From SIAQ01 sp964484265 (GTDB lineage Bacteria > Planctomycetota > Planctomycetia > Gemmatales > Gemmataceae): 64,000 bases of DNA. Location of the stretch: the NCBI GenBank assembly GCA_964484265.1, contig CAZAFH010000031.1, positions 1 through 64,000 on the forward strand. Reading direction: 5' to 3'. The position numbers and the translations under genes were made by a program. Below, in pieces: positions 53,601 to 62,600 of the stretch. The notes under the pieces were generated by a model, which saw only the letters and a program-made list of their open reading frames with translations, was not told the DNA's origin and ran no database searches. Position 1 is the stretch's first letter, and each line of letters begins with the position of its first letter.

Positions 53601-56600
53601 CGACGCCAACGATGTCAGCATCGTCGGTTGCCGATAGCGTGATCGAACCTGCCGAGCTCTGGACATGTTTCGTGCCGCCGCTAGCCGTGATGAAGCTCGA
53701 AATGCTGTTGTCGACTTCGTTCACGGCCGCGGATCCCGCCCCGGCGATCGCGCCGGTCCCGCCCGTGCCGCGCGCGACCGATGCCGCGATGCCAACGCCG
53801 AGCGCCGAGACATCGGCCAATTCGTCGGCTCGCAGCGTGATGTTTCCGCTGGCGTCAACGGTGGAGGCGTTGATGTAGGCCTGGACGGTATTCTTGACGT
53901 CGTTCTTCGCGATGCCGACGCCGATCGCGAGTGCACCGGTGTTGCTGCTGGGTTTCTTTGACGCGGCATAGGCGACAGCGATGCCAAACGCATCGGATCG
54001 AATCTGCTTCGTCTGATCCACCGCGGCGAACGACACACCGCCCGTGGTTGCACTGATCGTGCTGGCGGCATCGATGTAGGACTGGATCGTGGTAGTGATG
54101 ACGTTAGAGGCGTAGGAGCCGGCTGCCGCGCCGGCGAGAGCCGTGGTCGAGGTAGGCGATCCGCTGGCGGCCGACACTGACCCGCCGACGCCCAGCGCGA
54201 GGAATTCGCCAGAAACCGTGGCGACTGCGTTGACATCTTTAAGAGCGGTCACTGCGGAATTGCTGATATAGGCGAGCACCTTGTTCCCGGCCGTGCCGCC
54301 GCCGATTTCATTGATCGCCACCGAGATGCCGACGGATGCGGAAATGGTGCGCGTCGATTCCGGACTGGTGCTGGTCTGTGGCCAGGCGATGGAGACGGCT
54401 CCAGATTGAGAATACACATTCGTGGCGTCGTCGGCTTTGAGATAGACGCCGCCCGCCGTCGAATCGACAGTGCTGTTCTTGATGAAGGCTTCCGTGTCGT
54501 TGTTGATCGTGTTGGTGGAAGCGGCGCCGGCGAGAGCGACACTGTTTCCATTGCCGCGCGCCATCGATCCGCCGATGGAGAATGCCTCGACGGTCGGCTC
54601 CGAGACGGCACTGATCGTGATATTCGTCCCAGCCGACACGTCGGCTGCGAAGATGAAGGCTTTCGCTGTGTCGCTGACAGTGTTATGCGCGAATCCGACT
54701 GCGGCGGTGACGGCGGTTTCCTGTTTCTTCTTCTCTTCAGTTGACGGTTTGGTATCGTTGTTATTCGACGCTGTCGCGCCGGCGATGGAGACCGCGCCGA
54801 AGATGCCGGATGCGTTCTTCTTCAATTCGCCGGCGTACGCATCTTCCAGCAGCAGGCGATTGAGACGGCGAAGGTCGTCGCCCGTCGGATTCTGCGCGAG
54901 AAGCGATTCCGTCTCGGATCGGAGCTTGACGCCCGCGAAGCGTGAGGCATCGTATATCGATTGACCGAAGAGGAGATTGTTCAGGTCGCCAACCAGCGCC
55001 GATTCCAGTGCTGCCTTGGTGGCATTGGTTTGAGCGTTCTGGTACGCCGTCAAGGCGAGATTCGTGTCGGCTGATAGCTGCGACTTGAGCCAGGCATCGA
55101 CGGGCCGTTGTCCGGTGGTCGTTTGGAGTTTCCTGGTGAGTTCGCCGAGGTCGGCAATATTTTGCTCGGAAAACGTGGGATCGGCGCCGTTGACCGCGCT
55201 GATGCGAAGCCTTCCACCTGTGTCGAACGAGCCGGCGGGCGAATATGGCGTGGCGTTGGTCGTTGCGTTGCCAATGTAGGCCTGGGTGTCGCGCTCGATG
55301 GCGTTGTAGGCGACCGAAGCGCCGATGCCGACCCGCTCGGACCGCGACAGCGAACCGGCGACGCTGAAGACGTTGCTCGTGTCCAGGGCGGACACCGTCG
55401 TGTCGCCCGCGATATTCACGACCGCGCCGCCGCCGATTCTTGCCAGTGTCGTATTGTTGACTCCATTGTAGATACCGACGCCGATGAAGGTGAAATCGGA
55501 AGATTGCCCGCCGGAAGCGCCGACAGTGACGGCTAACACGCCGTTCCGCGCCGTGACGTCGAGCGAATCGCCGTATAGATGCACGCCGTCCTGGATCTCG
55601 GCAGTGACCTTGTTCGTGTAGAGGTAGACAAGCACAGTCGCGCCGGCCGCGCCCTTGGTGTCCTTTCCGCCAGCGCCGACGGGAACCGCGGAGAATTTGC
55701 CTTTCAGGTCCTTGCCCCAACTCTTGGGATTCTTGAGATCATCAAGACCTGGGATCAGATCATTAACTCCCAAGGTCTGGAAATTTCCGCCGAGATCGAT
55801 GGTGTCGTTCTCGCTGACTGCGTTAACCACGACGGCTTGCGTCTGGTCGGCCCGGAAATCGATGGCGACGTTGGTGCTTCCTACGGTGAAGCTCGTATTC
55901 AAGAGCTGATTAATCCTCGCACCATTGTCGATCTGAGCGAACGCATGGTGATTGAGCCGAAGCACGGCGACGGAAGCGGCGATGGAAGCCTTCTTCTGCC
56001 CGGATGCGCTGGCCTGAGTCCACGACTGAGCGAGGTTGTTGTCCAATCCCATATTGTCGTCGAAATAGTCGGCCAGGGTGCTAAGAAAACTGAAGGCCGC
56101 TTTGGTTCCGAGACTGATTTTCTCCCAACGGTCAGTGTTGCTGTAATCTTCTCGACTGAGGTCTGCCTGGTACCCGTCCAATCCGACATACTTGTAGATC
56201 GTCTCATCCTGACCGCCAAAAGCGTAGCCCTTCGGCACTTCGACGGTGTCATCTTTGTTGAGAGTTTGAGTGCCATCGGAGGTCTTATAAGTGGACTTCA
56301 GGTTCTCGTTAAGAAACGGCGCAGCGAGGTTCGAGCCCCAAAGGCTTTTCGGGTCGATGGCGTTTTGCGTCTGAGAATCAACCGTGAGCGGGCCCTTGGC
56401 ATCGACGCTTGCATTTCCGGCGATGAAGGCGTCGGCGTTGTCGTAATATCCTCCCGAAACGACAGATATCGATATTCCCGATTTGACTTCGCCGCTGAGC
56501 GTGACGTCGTCCACGGAATCGCCGGTGCTCTTTCGCTCGGCATCAAATTCCGTGGAAGACGTGGCGGAGATATCCGGCACATTGGTGACATTCGCGGTGA

Positions 56601-59600
56601 CGTTGACGAACCCGCCGGCCTGGACATTGGCAATCTGGCTGCCGTTGCCAAGCGCTCGATCGCCGATGCGCGCGGTGACGTTGTTCGTGTCCTCGATTGC
56701 CGCCACGCTGACTGCGCCTTGGTTACTTGCCCATTTTCCGAGATTCTGAGGGCCGCTCGCCTTTTCTTCGGTCGCGGCCGAGATTTTTTCCGTGATATCT
56801 CCGAGAAAAGTGATAAGTAATGGCGTCAGCAATTTTTGGGGATTCTGGCCCTCATTGTTGATGTCCTCGAGAAGCGATACCGCGAGATTGCTATCCGGAT
56901 CGTCGCCGCCAACCTCGGACGCGGCCTTGATCGACGATTCCGTGCTCTCCTGCTTGGCTGTCACATTGACGTTGCGCGCCACCTTCGCCTGGCCGTCGAT
57001 GCTGGCAGTGGTATTGCCCTTCTCGACGGCGACCGCGATGGCAATCCCCAAAGGGCCACGCGGATCGACGACGGCTGATTCGGCTGAGTTGCTGTCGAGG
57101 TCGGTCGTATTGGCCTGTACGGTAAGGTCATTGCCGACCAGAAGGCGCGCGGCCGGTCCGACTGACGCAGTCACGGTCGAGTCGATCACGCTAACGCTGA
57201 CGGCAACAGCGGGAAACGACTCAAGGCCCTTCAGTTTATTGTTCGCCTTGGCCTCCACGTTCATTCCTTGATCCGCCGAGGAGTGAATGCTGAGGTCGCC
57301 GGTCGTGGTGATGGCCGCGTTGTCGATCTGGATGACGGCTGCCGTCTTCGCAATTCCAACCGCGATGGCGAGATTGGTGTCTTCACCAAATCCTAACAAG
57401 CCGACGGGCGAAGCCTGGATGTAGACGACTGCCTTGGCATCGACGGTCAGGTTGTCGGCATTGATTACGGTCGCAGCGTTTTGCGCCACTGTCAGAACCT
57501 GGGACGTACCGAGATTGATGTGCGTCGTGGATTGTGCATACGAAACGGAGACGCCAAATGACGTCGATTCAAGAATAGCGGGAATCGAATTGAGGAAATC
57601 GGCGCCGACCTGATTTCCGATATCCGTTCCGAATTCGTCCTCATGAACGAACGTAGTGCTGTCGGCCGTGCCAAGTATCTGCACATCGCCGCCGGTGATC
57701 GTGGCAGCGCCAATGTTGATGGTCGTGTCAATAATATCGACATTGGCGAGGCCAAGCGCCGTGATCTGGGCGCGGTCCTCGACGGCCTCGAGCTTGATCG
57801 CGCCGGACGTGGTTCCCGTACTCGTCGTGTGCGAATCGAGGACGGCGCCGCCGCCGATGTTGATATGCTTGCCCCGGATGGTGATATTGCCGCCGTTGGT
57901 ATTGGAACTTGTATTGAGCGTATGCCCGATGATGTTTACCGTGCCGGCTTCCAGCGTGATGTTTCGCCCGGCATAAACAAGGTCGGTGGTGACGTTGAGT
58001 GCCTCGTCGCGGCTGTGTCCGACATCGAGAATGCTGTTGGTGAGCTTGAGCACGTAATCGGCAGAAGCGTTCAGCGTGCCGGTCAGATCTATCCACCAGA
58101 GGTCGGATTGCTTGATATTGGGTCCCGTTCCTACGACCTGGATTGAAGCTTGACGCGATCCGACGTTGATCTTGATCTGGTGTGCTGTATCGGTCGCGGA
58201 GGTCGGAACCGAAGCGGGCACGGCCGCGAGCGCGCTGACGTCAACGATGTAGGTGGTGTTCCCCGTGCCGCCAGTGGGGCCGATCAGGTTGTCGAGACCG
58301 CCGCCGCTGGCGATGGTGACAGCACCGAGGAAGGCGCTGGCGTTAATCGTATTCGTGCTGGCGCCGCCGGTAAGTTCCGCTTGTTCGATGCCGTCAAACG
58401 TTTCGGATTCGGCGCCGATGACGAGGGTGGTCGCGCCGAGCGTGATGTCGGCATCGCGCTGTTCGACGAGCGTGTCGATGCCGCCGCCGCCGTGGATCGT
58501 ATCGACGCCCGTCCCGCCGGTGATGCGATCATTCCCGGCGCTGCCGGTGATGATGTCAGCGCCGCCACCGCCATCCAAAATCGTGCTTGCCGTCGCGATC
58601 AAAGTTCCCGTCAGCGTGGTCCTGTTCCCCGTCGGCGCCGAGCCGAGAATTCCGAGCCGTGATCCCGCCTGGGAGCCATTTCGAGAGGCGATGCTCAGCG
58701 TGCCGCCGCTCGCCGTCGAATCGACAACCACGATGGCAGTTCGGCCTGCATTCAGGGACGCGGTCAGGCGAGAATTGGCGGCGTGGATGGAGTCGAATAC
58801 GTCCTGCAGCGAGAGCGCCTCGGAAAGATCAACGTAGACCTTTGTGCCGTCGGTGAGCGTGATGACCAGATCGCTGGATCCCTCCGTGATTGGCTCGCCA
58901 ATCAGCTTGTCACCCACGCCGATGCCGAGCAGGCCGAGGTCGGCAGCGGTCAAACTGCCGCCCGCCGCGGTCACGCTGAGATTGCCAGATCCCGGTCCGG
59001 AATCGGTCAACACGATTCGAGTCCCGATCAAGTGCGGGTCGGCATCCGTCGTGTTGAGCGCCGCCGTCACCGTGGGCGCGGCCGCGTGAATCGCGGCGAA
59101 CAGGTCTGCCAGCGTTTGTGCCGTGCTGACATCGACGGGCACGATGGTGCCATTGCGGAGGACGATGTTGAAATCCGCGCCCGTGCCCGTGCGGATTCCC
59201 GCACCGTTGTTGAGGACGAAGAGCGGCGTGGTCGCTTCGAGCCGGTTCAGATTGACGGTAACGCCCGACGTAGCGCCGAGGCCGAGTCCGCCATTCAGCG
59301 TTGAGACATCGGTATTTACGCTCAACCCCGTGAACGCGGAGACGTCGATTGTGTTGGCGCTGGTGCCGCCGGTAAGCTCGGCGAATTCGAAGCCGTCGAT
59401 GGAATCGACTTCCGAGCCGGTGATTCCCGCGCCCGTTTCCGTGAGTGTCGTATTGGTCAAGGTGAAATTGACATCGCGCGATTCGACCAGAGTGTCGAGT
59501 CCCAGCCCGCCGTCAAGGAGGTCCGCCCCGCCGCCGCCGGTGATGCGATCGTTGCCAAGACCGCCATTCACGGTGTCGGAGTTTGCGGTCCCGATGAGCA

Positions 59601-62600
59601 CGTCGTCACCCAGTCCGCCGGAGAAGATGACCGAACCAGAAAAAAGGTGAGCATCCAGGAAATCCGCGCCTGAAGTGCCAGTGACGTTGACGATCTGAAT
59701 ATTCGCCAGGTTGTTCAACAATTGCGATCCAGAAGCCACGGAAACGTTGATCAATGGAGGTGTACCGCCCACGAGATCGATCGAAGCAGCGGTGATATCG
59801 GACTGATCGCGCCCGCCTTCTTTTCCCTTGAAGGTGATGATCCAGGGGCTACTCGTCGTCGCTCGGCTGACACTCACGTCGCCATCATCGATTCCCTTGA
59901 GCATGACGAGTGCGTTCTTGACTTCGAAATCCTTGGCGTTCCATGCTATCGCGTTGGTGGTCTGGCCGTTGTAAGTCAACGTGAACGTGCCGCCCGTGAC
60001 CGTCCCGGCAATCGTGACCGTGACGACTTCGTTGGCGCCCTCAGCGAGATCCAGTGTGGACGAGGCTGCCGAGCCGACGATGAGGGCCCGCGCTCCCGTT
60101 TCGACGGCGGTGTTGGTTCCTGCGCCGCCGTCGAGGGTGTCTTGACCGAGACCGCCGGACAGGATGTCGTCGCCGCTGCCGCCTTTGAGCGTGTCGTCGC
60201 CGGCGCCGCCGATGAGGGTGACGCTGCCGAGCGTGAAGGCAGACGCGTCGATGGTATTGGCGCTATCGCCGCCGGTGATCTTGGCATGCTGAATATTGGA
60301 AATGGTGGCGACGTCGCCCGAACCGTAAGTGAGCGCGGTGTTCGTGAGCGTGAAATTGGTATCCCGCGAGGCGACGATGGTATTGGAACCGCCCCCGCCG
60401 TCGATGTTATCGTTGCCGCCCGCACCGATGATCGTGTCGTCGCCGGCGCCGCCTTTGAGTGTGTCACTGTCGAGCCTGCCGTCGAGACGAAGCGTGCCTG
60501 ATCCGACAATGCTGGCGCCGGTTATCGTGCCGCCCGCGCCAGCCGCGGTGATGCCGAGATCCGCAGCGGCGGTCGAGCCGTTGAGCGAGACCACGGTAAA
60601 CGCCCCGGTGCCGCCGGACGTGTCGCGAAGAGTGAGTCCGGTGCCGGCGGTATTGATGCGGGCGATAAATCGCGCGTCCACTTCGTTGAGCTTTTGCAGG
60701 ATGTCGTCAATCGTCGTGGCGCCGGTCAAATCGATGTCGAGGATGTCGCCGTTCGACAGTGTGACGCTCAGATCGGCGGAGAGATCGCTGATGGACTTGC
60801 CCGACAGGGCGCGGCCTGTTCCTTTCTTGAGGATACCCAAATCGGACGCGGCCGTGGAACTGTTGAGAGCCGTCACGGTGAGGTCACCGCCGAGATCCAT
60901 GGAGTCGAGCAGGAGCAGCGAGTTGCCCGTGCCCGCGTTCACGCTTGCGGTAAGCCGTCCTGCCGACGCGGTGTTGATGGCGTCGAGTACGTCCTGGATG
61001 GTCAAGGTCGCCGCGGTCAAATCGACGTCGAACGTCGTGCCGTCGGTGAGCGTGACGCGGAAATCGGCCCCGGACACGGTGCGGACTCCCGTGCCTTGAT
61101 TCAAACTGGCGAGCAGCGTGGTCAGGTGGCCATTCGAGTCGGCAGCGAGCAGATCGATCTGCTCCAGATCCGTGCGGCGAACGCCTGCGCCGTTGTTGAG
61201 GAGCGAGGCGAGAATTTTTGAGCCGCCGTCGAGAGTCACGGAGCCCGAGAATGCGCTGGCGTCGATCACATTCGCGCTGGCGCCGCCGATCAGCGTGGCA
61301 CGCTGGATATTCGTGAGCGTATCGACTTCCGAGCCCGTGATTCCAACGCCTGTCGTAGTGAGAGTGGAGTTGGTGAGCGTGAAATTCACGTCCCTCGACT
61401 CGAAAAGCAGGTTGATGCCTTGACCGCCATCGATGATGTCCGCACCGCCGCCGCCGGAGAGGATGTCGTTGCCGATTCCGCCTTGAAGATTGTTGGCGAG
61501 GTCGTTGCCGACGATGGTGTCGTCGAATGCCGAGCCGATAACATTGCGAAAACCGGTAAGCGAGGTGAAGTCGGTGGAAAGCCCGCCCGCGAGGTTGACG
61601 ACGACACCCTTGGTGGCCGCGGAGTAGTCGAGCGTGTTGGTTCCTGAGCCGCCGGCGAGCATCTCGATGCCGGCGAATGCGATGGTGCGCCCGCCGCCCG
61701 TCTCGGCGAGTTGGAACGTGCCGTCGGAAAGTTGGCTTACGGTAACGTTCAAGGCAGAGGCGGAGAAATCGATCTTGTCGAGCCCGCCGCCATTCACGCC
61801 TCCGGATTCTTCGGAGATGGTGGTGTCGGTCGCCCAGGAACTGCCGATGACGTAGGTGTCGTCGCCGGCGCCGCCGGCGAACGCGTCTTTACCGCCGCCG
61901 CCGGTAAGGACGTTATCGAGTTCGTTGCCGGTGAGGCTGTCGTTTCCATAACCGCCTTTCACGTTTTCAAAGACGTTGACAGCCGAGAGTGTGATTTTGA
62001 GGTTTGAGCTGACGGTTTGCTCGTCGATTTTCGAGAGATCGATAGTCACGCCGGAGGTGCTTGCGGAGAAGTCGAGGGTATCGACGCCGCCAGCGGATTC
62101 GTCGAGGAAGAAGGAGCCTGTCTGGTTGGCGTTGAACCGATAGACGTCGTTGCCCGCGCCGCCGATCAGGATTACCGAACCGAGAGAGAACGCACCGGCG
62201 TCGAAGGTGTTGGCGCTGTTGCCGCCGGTGAGCTGGGCCTTTTCGATGCGGGTGAGGGTGTTGTTGACGGTCGAGCCGATGGTCAGGCTGGTATTTCGCA
62301 GGGTGAACGTGCCGCTACCGGATTCGACGAGGGTGTCGGTTCCGCCGCCGCCGTCGATTGAATTGACGCCCGTGCTGCCTGTTAGCGTGTTGTCGTTGCC
62401 ATCGCCGACGATTGTATCGTCAAACGCCGAGCCAACGACATTGCGGAAACCCGAAATCGTCGTGAAGCCCGTGGCCGTGCCGCTGCCGAGGTTGACGTTG
62501 ACGCCGCTTGCGAATGGCGAATAGTCGAGAACGTCGGCAGTGCTGCCCGCGCGAAGGTTCTCCACGTGCGTGAAGGTAATGTCGAAGGGCCGACCGTCGC

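Larger units (their letters stand above)
43250..58230 (-). repeat. Beta-solenoid-like adhesin repeats (Ala/Ser/Val/Ile rich)
   Basis: Residues ~1600-6600. It opens with a filamentous-haemagglutinin-like part (NITLEAGTVNIIGHTLNTSS, NITIRGKHINIGGGAVL). The core is a long series of ~65-residue units alternating a hydrophobic GAAS(L/V)A.S.GGT.GV.VS(I/V)G.A.A.N.I segment with V.AYI..(S/A).(V/I)....(L/V).(I/V).A.. strands. Larger ~265-residue super-units are marked by (A/V)(R/Q)N(F/L)IG(W/Y)D.. near 51.9, 51.1, 49.6 and 48.8 kb. It ends in more FHA-like repeats near 43.3 kb. Confidence 0.85.
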
